From positions 3,121,670 through 3,185,669 of the forward strand of contig CADCXC010000005.1 in the NCBI GenBank assembly GCA_902806595.1: DNA of 64,000 nt, written 5' to 3'. Both the position numbers and the translations under genes were made by a program. Positions 34,011 through 51,184 of this stretch are shown one piece after another. The notes under the pieces were generated by a model, which saw nothing but the letters and a program-made list of their open reading frames with translations, searched no databases and was not told the origin of the DNA. Each line of letters opens with the position of its first letter. Within the stretch, counting starts at the first letter, position 1. Source of the DNA: Pyrenopolyporus hunteri. Lineage: Eukaryota > Ascomycota > Sordariomycetes > Xylariales > Hypoxylaceae.

Positions 34011-37000
34011 TATATATAAATTAAATTTATTCGATTTAAATTTTTAAAATAAAATTATACGTTAAATTAAAATTAAATTTATATAATTAAATTTATATAA
34101 TTTAAAATTTTATATAAATTTATTTAATTTAATTTATTTAATTAAATTTTAATTAATAAAATCGTTTATTAAAATATAAATAATTTTAAATATAATAATA
34201 TAATATTTAATAAAACGATTTAATTAATTAAATAAACGCGTAATATAAAATCGTTTAATATAACGTACGCGTAATTTTATTAATATAACATATAATTTAT
34301 ATAACGTAAAATATAACTCGTAAATTTTACGTAATTAAAATTTTATTTAAAATTAAAATATATTTAAAATTTTTAAATAAAATTAAATAATTAATAATAA
34401 TAATAAATTTAAAAATACGATTTTATTATTTAATTTTATATATATTTAAATATTTAAATAAATATAAAATTATAATTAAAATATTAAAATAATTATTAAA
34501 CTTTTATTTAAATTTTAAATAATATATACGTATATATTTATATATATTAAACATTTTTATATACGTAAATATATATATATTTATAAAATATTAATAATTA
34601 TTATATTAAAAATATTTAATTAAATATTAAATTAATATATATTTTAATTAATAAAAATAAAGTTAAATTATTATTAACTTTAATTTTTTTATTATAAATT
34701 TATATAAAATATTAAATAACGTATTTTTATCGAAATATTTTTAATTATAATTTTAACGAAATATAATATAACTTTTTATTAAAATCCCTTATTATATTTT
34801 TTATTATTATAATAAAATTAATTATATAATAAAAGAAATAACTACATTTTTATACGAATTATTTAATTACCTTTAACTTTTAATTTAAATATATATATTA
34901 ATTATTAATTAAAATATTTAATATATATTTATAATAAAATAATTACGATTTTTTTTTACGATTTTTTTTACGATTTAATATCGCGACTTTATTTTACGAC
35001 TTTTTTTATAACCTTTTTTATAACGTTTTTTACGATTTTTTATTATAATTTTATAATATTTATAATTTTTATTAATTTTATTATTATATTTACTTCGATA
35101 TATATAATTATATAAATATTATATTTTTATATTTTTTAAATAAAACTTTATTTTTTTATTTTTTATACCCTTTTAATACGAAGTAATTATACTTTTCGTA
35201 AAAAAAATCTTTTAAATTATTTTTATATAATTTATTTTAAAATAATTAAATATTAATTAATATATTTTTTATTAAATTTTATAAACATTTATATTAAATT
35301 ATATTATACGTTTATATTTTTATTTTAAATATATTTATTTAAATAATATTTATATTTTTATATAATTTTAATTATTATTTATATTATAAAAACTATTATT
35401 TAAAATTTTTATTAAATTTTAATTTTTAATTTTAATTTTTAATTATATATTATTCGAAAATATTTTTTAAAATTATATAATTTATATATAAAATATATTA
35501 TATGTTTAAATTTTAATAAATAAATTATAAATTATTTATTATATAATTATTACGTTTTAATATTAAAAATCGTTAAAATTTATTCGATTAATAATTTTTT
35601 ATTTTTTTATATTAATTATTAATTTAAATGTATTTTAAATTTATAACTATAATTTTTACATTAATTTTTAAATTTAATTATATTATATTTATATAATTAA
35701 TAATTATATATAATTTTAATTTAATTAAAAATAATTTAATACGATAATTATTTATTAATATATAAAGTCGATAATTTTTATTTTATTATATTTTTATATA
35801 TAATATATATGATTTAATTAATTAAATTCCTTTTTATTAAATAATTAAATTTTATAAAATTTATTAAAATAATTTTTAAATTATTAATTAAAAAAAAAAT
35901 AATTATATATTTTTTAAATACGTATAATTTAATATAAAGTTACATTAATTTTAATAATTATAATTATTATTATCGATTTTTCGATTTTATTTATTTATTT
36001 TTATTTATATAAATTTAAAATTAATAATTTTATATTTTAATTTTTTTAATTTCATTAAATTTATATAATTATCGATAATTTTTAATTATAATTAATTAAA
36101 ATTACGTTTAAATTATAAAAATTTCGATTTATAATTTATTTACGTATATTATAATAAAATTTTTAATTTAAAAATAATAAAAATTAATTTAATATATTTA
36201 AAGTTAAAATTATATTTATTTATATTAATTTATAATATTTTATAAAATATACGTTAATATATACGTAAATTTCGAATTTAATAAAATTTAATTTATATTA
36301 TTTTATTTATAAATTAAATATAATTAAATTTTCGAAATTATAAATTTTTTACGCGTTTTCGTTTAATATTTAATTTATCGTTAATTTATTATCGTATAAT
36401 TTCGTTAAATATCGATATATAATATAAATTATATTTTAATATTAAAAATTAAATATTTTAACGAATATTACGTTCGAAAATATTTTTTTAAATTTTCGAA
36501 AAATATTTAAAATTTAATTTTTAAAAAAAAATTTTATATATTTTAAATATATTATATTGTTTAATTAAATTATTAATTTTATATTATTTTCGATTTTAAA
36601 TAAATAAAAAAATTTTATTAATATTAAAAAATTTTTTATTAATTAAAATCGAAATAAAATTTTATTATTAAAATTTTTAATAAAAATAACAATATAAATT
36701 AAATAAATTTTTAATATAAAATATTAAATTATATTAATATTTTTTTTATTATAACGTAATTTACATTATAAAATTATTAAAATAAATTAATTTTAAGTTT
36801 TAAATTTTTAAATAATAATTAATAATTTAAATATATAAAAGTTTAATATTAAAATTTAAAAAATTTTTAATATTTATTTATATTTTAATTTATTTTTATA
36901 AATATTTTATTTATTAAGTATCGTTAAAAACCGTCGATTAATAATAATATTATATTTTTAAAATTTTTATAATATTTTATTTTAAAAATTTTTATTTATT

Positions 37001-40000
37001 AAATATTATAAAATAATTTAATTTTTAAATAATTATTTAAGTTTTATTTAAATTAACGTATAATAATTTAAAATGATTTTAATATTATATTAAAATATAA
37101 ATAATTTTATTATAAATAAATAAATATATATTAAAATTTATAAAATATAAGTTTTTTATATTATTAATATGATTTATTTAATTAATAAATATTATTATTT
37201 ATATTAAATATAATATAAATTTTACGAAGTATATATAAAATATTTATCGTTTATTATTATATAAAATTAATTTTTTTAAAATTAAAATTTTTTATATATA
37301 TACGATATAATAAAATTTTAATTTTAATTTAATTATAATAATAAATTGATTTTTAATAAAAATATATTTACTTTTAAAATTATTATTATTTTAATAAAAA
37401 TTCGAAATTAAAATTAAAATATATAACGTTTTCGACGTTATTAAAAACGTTTATTAAAATATATAAAAATTCCTTAATTTTAAAAATACGTAAAATTTTT
37501 AAAATAATTAATAATAAATATTTATTAATAATCGTTTAAAATAATATATTAATTTATATATTTATTAAAATATATTTAATATAAATAATTTTATAATAAT
37601 TTTTATAAAATATTATTTTATAAAATTTTTATAATATATATTTAATATATAAAAGTATAATATATATAAAATTTTTATTAATTTAATTTTAATATAATAA
37701 ATCGATTATTATTAATTTATCAAAATATTTCGTTAATTTATAATCGTTTTATAAATAACGTTATAATAAAAATAATTATATAAAATTTAATATATATTTA
37801 AATAAAATTATATAAATAATAATATATAAATTTTCAATTTTTTTTAAATTATATAATATTATTTATAATTATAAATAAAATTTACGTATTTTTTTATTTA
37901 TTATATATATATATATATTAAACGTATTTATTTATAAATAATTTTATGATTTTATTAATATAATTTTATTATATTTAAATATATTTAAAATTAATTAATT
38001 ATATATTTAATGTTATAATAAAAATAAAAATTAATTTTTTAAATTATAAATTACATTTAATTTATATTATTATATTTTATAAAATTAATTTTATTAATAT
38101 ATATAATAATATTTAATTTTTCGTTAATTTTTCGAATAAATTCGCGTTTAATTATAATGTTAAAAATATATTTAAATATAATTAAATCGTTAAATATTTA
38201 ATAAATTTATATATTTTTTTTAAAAATTTATTATTATTTTAATGTAAAATTTTTATAATATATTTTATTTCGATATATTCGAAATCGATAAATTTTAATA
38301 TAAAATTAATTAAATTAACGTAAATATTTTTTAATTTTAATTTATAAAACGTATAAAATAACGATTTATATATATTAAAAATAAAATATATATTTTAACT
38401 TTTATAATTAATTATATTATTTATATATTATCGAAAATTATAATTTCGATATTTTTTATAAATTTAATAAATTAAATATTAAAAAATTATTTTTATTTAT
38501 TTTTAATTTTTATTTTTATTATTATTTTATATTATATATATTATTTATTTTTAACGATATTAAAAACGTTATATATTTTAAATTTTACGAAATAATTTTA
38601 ATAATATAATAATATATAAAATAATTTTAAATTTTATTTAAATAAATTAAAATTTATTATTTTATTATAAATTTTATTATTTTAATTATTAATTTTATAA
38701 ATAATTATTAAATTAATTTAATTATTTTATTTAATATTTAATTTAATAATACGATTACGATATTTTTAACGAAAATTTTTATTTTATAAAATAATTTATT
38801 TATTATATAATTTAATAATTTAAACGTTATATTTTATAGTAAGTATTTTATTATTATGTAAATTATTTTTAAATATATCGTTTTAAATTTATAATCGAAA
38901 TATTAATATAATCGAAAAAATAATTAAAAATATAAATATTTATCGATATAATTTTAAAATAATTTTATTTAAATAAATTTAAAATTTAATATATTAAAAA
39001 TATTAAATTATAAAATTTATCGATTTATAATTAAATTTATAATATAATTTATTTTAAAATATATATATATATTTATAATTTTATATATATAAAAATAATA
39101 AAATAAAAAAATTAATATTAATTAAAACGATAAAAATTATAAATTTATCGTATAAATTTAAAATTATTTATAAACGTTTATATTAAAATAATTAATATTT
39201 TTAATTTTTTATATTCGAATAAAATTACGTTATATTATTAATTAAAATAAAGTATTTTTAAATTTATATAAATTAATAAATTATATAAATTTTATAAATA
39301 TATTAAAAAATATTTAAAATTTATTTAATATATTAAAATAACGTAAATATTTAAAATAAAAAATAATAAATAATAAATTTTAATTATAAAAATAACGATA
39401 AAAATAATTTATTTAATAAAAATAATATATTTTAAAATTTTATAAAAATATAATTAAAATAAAAAATATATAAAATTTATATAATTATATATAAAACGAA
39501 ATAATTTTAATTTATGAAAAATTAAAACGTTATTTTAAATATTTATAAAATTTATTTTTAATAAAAAATTAAAATACCCTTTATTTAAATTAATTTTTTT
39601 AAATTAAATAATTTTATTTTATTTAATTACTTTTTTCGTTAAATTATATTTATTCGTTTAATTAAAATTTTATTAAATTAAATTTTACGTTTAATATAAT
39701 TATTAATTTTAAATCGTTATAATTTTAATTTCGTTAATAAAATTATAATAAAATAATAACTTTAAAATTATTTAATTTTATTATTAAAATCGTAAAACGT
39801 ATGAAATTTTACGTTATTATTAAAATTTAAAATTTATAATATAAACGTAAATTTAATTAAAATTTTATAATTATTATTAATATCAATTAAAATAATTTTA
39901 ATGTTAATATTTTAAACGAAATTTTTATTTTATAACGTTTTAAATTTAAATATTATTATTAATTTAATCGAAAATTTAATTAATTTTATTAAAATTTATT

Positions 40001-43000
40001 AATAATAATATTTCGTTTAAACGTTAATAAAATAATCGAATAAACGATTTAAAATTAAAATTAATTATATTACGAAATAAATAAATTATAAAATATATAA
40101 TTATTAAAAAATAATTTTATTATTAAAATAATTTAATATTCGTTTATAATTAAAATTATTTAAAATATATAAAAATATTAAATATAATTAATTTAATTTA
40201 TTATTAATTAAAAATATTACTTTTATTAAATAATATTATAAAATTTTATTATTATATTAAATTTTATTAACGATAATTATTTAAAATATTTATTAATTTA
40301 ATTTATTATATTATTTTCGATATATTAATTATTTTACTTTTATTTAATATATAAAATAAAAATAAAATTTAATTAATCGTCGATTAATTATTAATTAATT
40401 AATAAAAATAAATTAATAATTTTATTAAATTATATTATTTAATTTATAAATATTTATATAAATTATAATTAAAAATTAAAATACGATATATTATTACGAA
40501 ATGTAATTAATATAAAATTACGTCGTAATTTATTTAAATTTTATTTAAAAATAAAAAATTATTAATTATTTTTATTATAATAAATTAATTAAATTTTAAA
40601 TATTATATAATTAAATAAATTATTTAAAATAATTAAATATTTTTTATTATAATATTTTTATTTTATATAATATATATACGATATAAATTTATATAATTAT
40701 ATTTTTAAATAAAATTTTTATTATTATTTTATTTAATAAAATTTTATTTTTATTAATAATTTCGTCGTTTTTTATAAAAACGATATTAAATACGTTATTT
40801 TTAACGTATATAAAATTATTAATTTATTTTTAAAATTTATTGAATATTAATTTATTTAAAAATCGTATTATATATTTATATTATTTTATATTTTTTATAA
40901 TTACGTATTTTTAATCGATAAAAAAAATTATAAAATTTATTAATAATAAATATAAAATTTAAAATAAAATATAAAATTAATATTAAAATTAATATTATTA
41001 TATATTATTAATATAATCGTTTTAAATTTTTATTTTTAAATATATAAATTTATAAATAAATAACGTAAAAATTTTATCGTTATAATAATAATAATAAATA
41101 TATATACCGTTTATTAAATTTATATTTTAATTTATAAATACGAAAATAATATATATATTTTTATAAATTAAATTTATTTACGTATTAATTATATCGTTAT
41201 TTATTAATACGTAAAAATTATAAATTTAAATATAAAAAATAAAATATTTTTTAATAATATATTAATATTATATTATAAATAAATATAAATTTTAATTAAC
41301 GATTATATCGTTAATTTATTATTAAAATAATTTAATATAATTAATATATTAATATTTTTCCATTAATATACGTTTAAAACGTAATAAAATTAATAAAAAT
41401 ATATTATTATAAATAAAAATAAATAAATTAATTATATAAAATAAACGATTTAAACGATTTTTATATAATTATAAAATTATAAAATTATATTAATTTATAT
41501 AAATATCGTTATAATTAATTTATTTAATATATATAAATAAACTTTTAATTTTTTAAAAAAAATTAAAATAAATATTATACGATATATTAATTTATTAAAA
41601 TTATAATTATTAAAATTTTAATAAAAATAATATAAATACATTAAATAAATTTTATATTATTTTATAAAACGAAAAAAAAAAAAACGTTAAAATTTAAATT
41701 TAAATATAAATTTACTTTTATTAATATACGTAAAAATAAAATTTTATATATTTAAAATAAATATAATTTATATATAAAAACGGTAAAATATTATTATATT
41801 TATTAAATTATTTAAATTTATTTATAATTTAATAATAAAATTTATTAAAATTATAATATTATATTTATTTATTTAATTTAATTAATAAAATAAATAAAAT
41901 TATTATTAATACGTTATAATATTTTATTATATAAAATAAAAATAAAAATAAAATTACGATTTACGAAATTATTAAATTTTAATATATATTTTATTTATAT
42001 ATATATTATAACGATATTATAATATTAATATAAACATTTATTTATAATTTTAATAATTATAAAACCTTTTTAAATTTTATCGATTTTTTATTTTATTAAA
42101 ATTTATATTTAAAACTTTTAAAATTTAATTTAATTGAAATTTATTTAAAATATATATTAATTATAATTTAATTATATAAATATTTATTATAAAATAATCT
42201 TCGAATATTATTTATTAATTTACTTTATAATATTTTAATAATAATATTATAATAAATTTAAATAATTCGAATATAATTTTAAAATTATAATATAATTATT
42301 AATAAATTATATAAAAATTATAATTTTTAAAGTAAAATTTTAATTAATATTAAAACATTTAAAATTAAATATAAAATATAAAAAATAATTTATAATATTT
42401 AAAATCGAACTTTAAAATAAACGTTAAAACGTTTAATTAAATATTATACGTATTTATATTATTAAAATATACGTTTAAAATAAAATTAAATATTTATATA
42501 ATTAAAACGTATTTTATATATATTAATATTAATTTATAAATAAAATATTTATATTACTTTAAATTTATTATAATATAAAATTTATTAACTTTATTAAATA
42601 ATCGAAAAATTTTTAATTTAAATAAAATTATAAATTATATTATAAAATTAAAAATATAAAATTATAAAATTAAAATTATTATTCGACGTAATTAACGTTT
42701 TATATTATTTATATTAACTTAAATATATAATATTAAATTAATGTTAAATAATAAATATAATAAAATATTTAAAAATTAAAATTAAAAATAAATTTAATAT
42801 ATTTAAATATATTTTTATTTTATTATTTAAATATATATATTATATATACGTATTTATTAATACGTTTAATATATATAAAATAATAATATAAAATAATATA
42901 AATAATATATATAATTAAAATTATAAATAATTTAAAATTCGAAATATTTATTATTTTAATTAATAAAATATAACGTTATTATAATTAAATATTATAATAA

Positions 43001-43384
43001 CTTATATTTTATTCGATTTTTATATTATATTATAATTATATAATTAATATATAATTTATATATATCGTAAATTTAAAATATAATTTTAAAATCGTTTAAA
43101 AATATATAATAAAATAAAATTTTTAAAATAAAATTTAAATTAAATTATCGGTAAAATTTATAATATAATTAATCGATCGATTTAATAAAATCGATTAATA
43201 AAATAAATAAATAATAATAAATTTATTATATAATTAAATAAATATAATTATATTTTTAATAAAAATTATAATTTATAATCGATTTCGATTATATTAATTA
43301 ATTTTAATTAATAAACGTTTATTATTACTTTTATTTAAATTTTACGTTCGAAAATTTAAATTATAATTATTTAATATATTAAAA

Positions 43385-43665
43385 TTTATTATAACGGTAA
43401 TAACGATAAATATAATTTTATTAAATAATTAATTTAATTTAAATAATTATTAAAAATAATATATTTTTAAAAAATATATAAAAATATCGATTAATTAAAA
43501 TTAATTAATTATATTTTTATAAAAAATAAATATAATAAATATAATTTTTTTCGTAAATTTTTATATTAAATAATCGATTTAATATATTTACGATTTATTA
43601 ATTAATAAATTTTATTATTTAATATTAATATATTTAAATTAATAAATTAAATATAAATAATAAAT
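43385..43665 (+). repeat. R1-related repeat, possible left LTR
   Basis: Resembles 49110-49365 in the same orientation: TTATTATAACGGTAATAACG, then AAATATAATTTTATTAAATA, AATATAATAAATATAATTTT and a TTTATTATTTAATAT end. Similarity to R1 is weaker. With the copy 5.7 kb to the right it could be an LTR pair. Confidence 0.45.
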
Positions 43666-46600
43666 TTTTATTAAATAATTTACGAATTTAAAAAATTTAA
43701 AATACGAAATATTATTTATTTTATTATAATTTAATTTAAAAAATATTAAATTAATCGAACGTATAAATTTTAATAAAAAATCGATTAATTATTAAATATT
43801 TTAAAAATCGAAACGTTTTACGTTAATAATTTTAAAAATGTAAAAATTAATCGTATTATTTTAAAATTTTTAAATATAATATATTTACGTATATTAAATA
43901 ATATTTATATATATTATATAAAATAATTAAATTTACGTTTATACGTACGAAAAACTTTATTATTATATTTAATTAATTATTCGAAGCGTTTTAATTAATA
44001 ATAATTAATCGAATATTTAAATTATTTATTTTATAAATTTTATTTAATTAATTAAATTCGAAACGTATATACGTTAATATTAATTATTCGTAAAAATTTT
44101 AAATCGATTATTTATTATTTTTATTTTATTTTATTTTATATCGATTATCGTTATTAAATAATTATAAATTTAAAATTTTTATTATATAAAATATAAATTT
44201 TTTTATTTTTAATTAATAAATATTATAATATTAAATTTATTAATTAATTAAAATTTTATTTATATAATTTCGAAATAAAATAAAATTTAAAATTTCGTTA
44301 ATTCGAATTATATAGGTTTAAATTTTAAAAATTTAATTTCGATAAAATAAAATTAAAATTTTAAATATTTATTTAATCGTTTAAATATTTTTAAATTATA
44401 ATAATAATTTTTAACGTTCGATTATAACGACGATTTAAAAAAATTTAATTAATTAAAACGAAAAATAATTTTAATATATAATTAAATAATTACGTATTAA
44501 AAATCGATTATTATAAAATATAACGTATATATTAAAAACGTTCGTATTTACGTTAAAAATTAACGAAAATAATTAAAGTTATTAAATTTTTATTATTTTT
44601 AAAATAAAATTAAAATAATTAAAATTAATTTAACGAATTTATTAATAAAATAACTTTTTATTAATTTTATTAAATTATTTTTCGTTTAAAAATTTAAATT
44701 AATTATAATTAAATAATTAATAATTTAAAATTATCGTAATAATATTTATAATATTTAACGATATAAAATTATATTATAATATAATTATCGAAATAATTTA
44801 AAAATATTATAATATAATAATTAATTTAATAATAATTTCGATTAATAATAATTTTATTATTTATTAATAATAAATTAATTAATAATATTATTATTTTTAA
44901 TAATAATTTTAATATAATAATTAATATTATAATAATTATAATATTAATTCGATTAATAACGTTATATTATTTTTATAATAATAAAAATTTATAATCGTTA
45001 TAATTTTATATTAATTTATCGATATATTAATATTTAATAAATTTTAATTATATTACGTATCGATATAAATTTAAAATATATAATAATAATTATAATTTAA
45101 AATATAAATACGATATTATAAACGAAAAAATAAAATTTTTAAAAATTTATATCGTAAAATTAAAGTTAATTAATATATATATACGTTAATACGTATTAAC
45201 GATATTAAAAACGATATAATAATATTATTACGATTAATTAATCGGTATAAAATTATATTTTTAAATATAATTAAATATATAAAACGTATTTTTATTTATT
45301 AAAAATTAATTAATATTTAAATAATTTTAAACGATAATATTTTTAATTATAAAATTTAATAAAAATTTATTTATTTAAATAAAATTATAATCGAAAAATT
45401 TATGTATTTAAAAATTAATATTAATTACGTATCGATTATAATTTTAAAAAATTATCGTAATAATCGTATAAAAATATTTTATTTTTACGTTATAATTTTC
45501 GATAATTAAATATATTCGATAATTTATTTAAATTTTCGAATTATCGCCGATATAATATATCGTATAAATTATATAATAATTTATAATTAAAATATCGAAT
45601 TAATATTAAATTATTCGAATTTATTATAATAATAAAGTTAATTTCGATTATACGACGAAATTTTATAACGTATTAAAAATCGTAATATTAAAAATATTTT
45701 ATATACGATAAATCGAAAATATTAATTTATAAAATATTTATTTTAAAACGACGAAATAAACGTATAAATTAACGACGTTAATCGAAATTTCGATTTTAAA
45801 AATATTAACGAAAATTATAATTAATTTTAATCGATACGAAAAATCGACGTATTAAAAATAACGATAACGACGATAAATAAAATTATATTTAATATATTTA
45901 AAAAAATAATAAAAACGACGAAAAATTATTAATATTATTTAAATTATTATTTTATTATTTACGAAATTAATTAATTAAAATATTTAAATATATTTATAAA
46001 TTAATAATATTTTACGCGATAATATAATATTTCGACGTTTTAATTTTATAATTTAACGATATTTTATACGATATTACGTTTTATTTTAACGATTATACGT
46101 TAATATATTTTTAAAATATTAAATATAATATAAAATAATTAAAATTTTATTAACGGCGAATTTTAATTTAAATAACGATTATATTTATATATATTTTAAA
46201 TATCGAAATAATAAAACGTTATATTATTCGTTATAATAACGTAAAATAACGAAATTTAAATATTATTTACGTATTTATATCGTTTAAAATTTATTACGTT
46301 TTAAATTATATCGTTAAATATATTACGTTTTATTATATTTTAAAAATATAAATCGTTTTAATATATATTTTAATATATTAAAATTATTATTTATATATTA
46401 TAAAAATAAATTTTATCGTTTATAAATTAAAAATATTTATAATTTTTATTTAACGATTATAATTTATAATTATTTATTATTATTTACGAAATTTAAATTT
46501 CGTTAAATTTATTAACGATTCGATTTTTATAATAAATAAATTATATCGATTTATTTATTAAAAATAAATTATAATTTGATAAAATTTTAATCGATAAATT

Positions 46601-49109
46601 AATAAATAAATAACATTATTAAATATTAAATATATAATAATATTAATTAAAACGATTTAAATTTATTAAAATATAACGTTAATTTTTAATTATAATATAT
46701 TCGTCGACGTAATATATATTATATAAAATTAATATTTTATATTATTAAAATTAAATTACGATATATTAAATTACGAAAATTTTTAAAAATATAATAATAA
46801 AATATACTTAAAATATATTACGAATAATATAAATTAATATTTATTTAATTTATTCGACGATATTATTTAATATTAAAATTTTATTATTAATAATAAATTT
46901 TACGATTAATATTAAAACTTTAAATATTATAATTAAAAATTATCCGTTAATTTTATAATTCGATAAATAAATTAAAACGTATTATAAATCGTTACGACGA
47001 TTTTAAATTATATTTTAAAATTTATTAACGTAAAATTTAAATAACGTATTATAAATAATTATAAAAATTATTAATAATTACCGTAAAATTATAAATTATA
47101 ATATTACGTTATTAATAATACGTATTTTAATTAATCGATAATTTTATTTATAATATATTATTTTAAAATTAAAAACGACGATTAAAAATTATATAATTAA
47201 AATAAAATTAAAATAAAACGAAAATAAATATTAATTATTTTTAATATAATTCGAATATTTTCGATATATTAAATTATTAAAGTTAAAAATACGTATTTAT
47301 CGCGAAAAAACGGTTAAAAATTTATATACGTTAATTATTAAATACGGCGAAACGTTTATTATTAAAATAAATAAATAAGTCGTTAATTTTTATATAATCG
47401 TTAAATAAATATAATCGTAATATAATAATTAACGTATTAAAATTATTTAATCGTAAAATTCGATTTTAATTTCGATTATAATATAAATAACGATAATAAA
47501 ATATTATTTATTTAAAATTTAAATTATCGTAAAATTAAAATATTAAATTAAAAGTTATTAATATTATATAATTATAAAACGTTAAAATTATTTAATCGTT
47601 AATACGTAAAAATAATTATAATTTTTAAAAACCTTTTAAAAATTAAATTATAAATTAAAATTTATTAATATTATTTTATTTAAAATAAATTTCGTTAAAA
47701 TACGATATTTAATTATTTAATTTAAATTATCGTTCGAAAAATTAAAAATAATTTATATTTTTCGAAAATTTAAATTATTTAATTTAAAATATTAATATAA
47801 TTATAAAATTATATATATTAAATTAACGAATAATTATAATATTAATATTTATTTTATAAAAATAAAAATTTAATTACGCGATATTATATAAATTTATATA
47901 TAATTAAAGTTAAAATTAAAATCGTATCGTTAATTCGATTATTTTTATATTTAAATATATTTAATACGATTATAATTTTATAAAACTTTATATAATATAA
48001 TAAAATTAATATATATTAATAAAATTATATATTTTTAAATATTATAAAATTTAAATAATTATATTTACATTATATAATTTATATTTATTAATATTAAAAC
48101 CGATCGATCGTTAAATATAAATATATAAATTAATAATACCTTAATTATTCGATAAAATATTCGATTAAATAAAAATTAAAACGAAAAAAAATAAAATTTT
48201 TAATTAAATTAAAAATATTTAATTATAAATTAATCGATTATTATTTTACGCGAATATATTTTATAAAATTAACGAAATAATATTTACGTTAAAAATTAAA
48301 AAATTACGTTTATTAAAATCGATTTAATAATATAACGTATATATATAATAACGTATTCGTATTAAAACGTATATCGTATCGATTTATTAACTTAAAATTA
48401 CGTATAATATATCCGAAGTAATTTAATATCGTAAATTAAATTATCGAATTACGAAATTTATTTAATTTAATTAATAAAAATAAATATCGATCGAAATTAC
48501 GATTCGTAATTTTAAATTTAAAATATTAAATTATTCGTTTTCGTCGATTAAATTATTTATAAATAATAAAATTTAAATTTTTAAATTAATATATATATTT
48601 ATTATAAATAAAATTTTTAAAATTATCTTTTAATATTAAAATTAATATTATTTATTAAAATTCGATTAAATTAAAACGCGTTATATAAAATATTTAATAA
48701 ATCGAAATTTACGTTATAATATATAACGTAAAATATAATAATAATTTTAAAAACGACGATTTTATTAATTAATAAAAAATTAAATTATTTAAATTTTTTA
48801 TTATTATTTATATTAATTTTTATTTAATTTACGAATATTTAATTAAATTAAATATTACGAAAAAAAAAACTTATAATCGATATTATATATTTAAATAATC
48901 GTATAAAAATCGAAAAATAACGAAATTAAATAAATTTATAAAAATATCGACGTTATATTAAAAATAATATTAATAAAACGTTAAAAATATTATAATATAA
49001 ATAATATTACGAATAATTTATAAAATTAAAATAAAAATAAAAATTTATTATTATTAATAATTAAAAATTACGAAAAAAAATTATTAATATAATTATATAA
49101 TTTTATATT
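43666..49109. mobile_element. possible retroelement interior with high residual CpG
   Basis: Lies between the two R1-related direct repeats. Lines in 44-48.7 kb hold clearly more CpG than neighbouring parts of the block. Since CpG is what the mutation spares, this suggests an originally G+C-richer, perhaps coding, sequence such as gag-pol. No conserved protein motif can be read with confidence. Confidence 0.4.
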
Positions 49110-49365
49110 AAAAATTTATCGTAACGATAATAATAATAAATATAATTTATTAAATAATTCGTCGTTTTAAAAATATTAAAATTTAAAATATATATTTTAA
49201 AAAAATATATAAATATCGATTAATATAAAATTAATTATTATATTTTATAAATAAATATAATAAATATAATTTTATATAATTTTATTATATAAAAACGATC
49301 GTTTAATATTTTAATTAATTTATAATTAATAAATATTTATTATTTAATATAAATATATTTAATTT
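49110..49365 (+). repeat. R1-related repeat, possible right LTR
   Basis: Direct partner of 43385-43665: TTTATCGTAACGATAATAAT, AATATAATTTATTAAATAAT, AATATCGATTAATATAAAAT and a TTTATTATTTAATATAAAT end. Confidence 0.45.
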
Positions 49366-50849
49366 TATTTTTAATTAATATTTTTATATAATAAAATTAT
49401 AATAAATAATATTATATTATAATTTATTATAAAATAATTTAAAATTAATCGTTTAATTTTACGTTATAAAATAAATTTTTAAAATTAAAAATAAATTTTT
49501 ATTAATATTATAAAATAAAAAAATAAATTATAATTTTTTAAATTACGAAATTAATATAACGTATTTATATTATATAAAACGATATAATTTAATCGTATTT
49601 TATATCGTTAAACGATTATATAATATTATAATAATAAATTTAAAATAAATAATTATTTAATTATTATAATATAATAATTTATAAAAAATTTAAAATTAAA
49701 TTATATTATATTAATTAATAAAATATAAATATATTAAATAAATTCGTAATTATATTTTAATAATTATAAAAACGTAATTAAATAAAACGTATAAAATATA
49801 TAAATTTTTTTAAAATTATTTTTTATAATTTATATCGTAAATATATTTTTATATATTATATTATTATATATATTAATATTTATATAAAAATAAAAATAAA
49901 TTATTATTTTATTATATTAAACGTTAAATTAATCGATTTAAATTATTAATTTATTATTAAAATTTTAAATTAAAATTAATTTTATAATAACTTTAAAATA
50001 ATATTTATAATTATATTAAAATATTTAAATAAATAAATATATAAACGTTATTATTACGAATTTTTAATTATTTTAATATTAATTTAATAATTTTAAATTA
50101 ATTTTTTTAAAATATTTATTATTTTATCGTATTTTATTTTATTTATTTATTTAATATTTACGATTATTATAAATTTTTTAATATAATTTAATTTATAATT
50201 TAATTTTTATTAAAATAATCGAATATATTTAAATTAATATAAAATTATTAAAATTTATAAATTTTTATAATTTATAAAATTAATAAATTTTTAAATTTAA
50301 TTAATATAATTAATACCTTAATTAAATAATTTAAAATTTTTTATATTAATAATTAAAATAATTTTAAAATTTAAATAAATAATCGATTAATAAATTTTAA
50401 AAGTTTAATTAAATAAAATATTTTATTATTTTAAATATTTATTTAAAAATTACGTAAAAATTTTATTTATATTTATATTTAATTATTTACGTATTTAAAT
50501 ATTAAAATTATATTATAAAAATATTAATATTTTTATATAATTTATAAATAATAATATTTTATAAATAAATATTAAATTAAATATTTTATTATATAAAATA
50601 ATATTATTATTAATAAATTATATAAATAATTAATAAATAATATAATAAAATTATCGTAAAAATTATATAATAAATTATAATCGATATATTTATTTTATTT
50701 TCGATAATTTTAAATTAAAATAAATTTCGTTAATTTTAAATTTAACGTTAATAAATTAAAAATAATTAAATTTAAAATTTTATATATATAATTTTTAAAT
50801 TACGTATTTAAATAATTAAAATTTAAATATAAAAATAAATATAATAATA

Positions 50850-51110
50850 TAATTTTATATTAATGTATTTAATAAATTTTATATAATAACGGTAAATATA
50901 ATTTTAATATATATTTTATCGTTTATAATAATTATAATTAATTTATAAATTTAAATAAAAATATATTTTAATTAATATAAATTTAATTTAATTTTATTTA
51001 TATTTATATAATTTAATATTTATTTTTTTTTTATTTTATATTATATATAATTATATAATATAAAATCGTTTATTATTTAATAAATTTTATTTTATATATT
51101 AATAATAAAA
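50850..51110 (+). repeat. R1-related repeat
   Basis: Weaker match to R1: AATATAATTTTATATTAATG, ATAACGGTAAATATAATTTT, then TATATAATTATATAATATAA and TTTATTATTTAATAAATTTT. It ends about 80 bp before R1 copy d. Confidence 0.4.
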
Positions 51111-51184
51111 ATTACTTTTAAATATCGATTTTTATAATTATTAAATTAAAAATTATATAATTATTTAATTTTTAATATAATTTT

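Noticed and set aside
46840..46885. TTATTCGACGATATTATT, which could be a mutated reverse-transcriptase active site (Phe-Asp-Asp-Ile)
   Set aside because: A short match in highly A+T-rich DNA is expected by chance and no flanking reverse-transcriptase motifs could be read.
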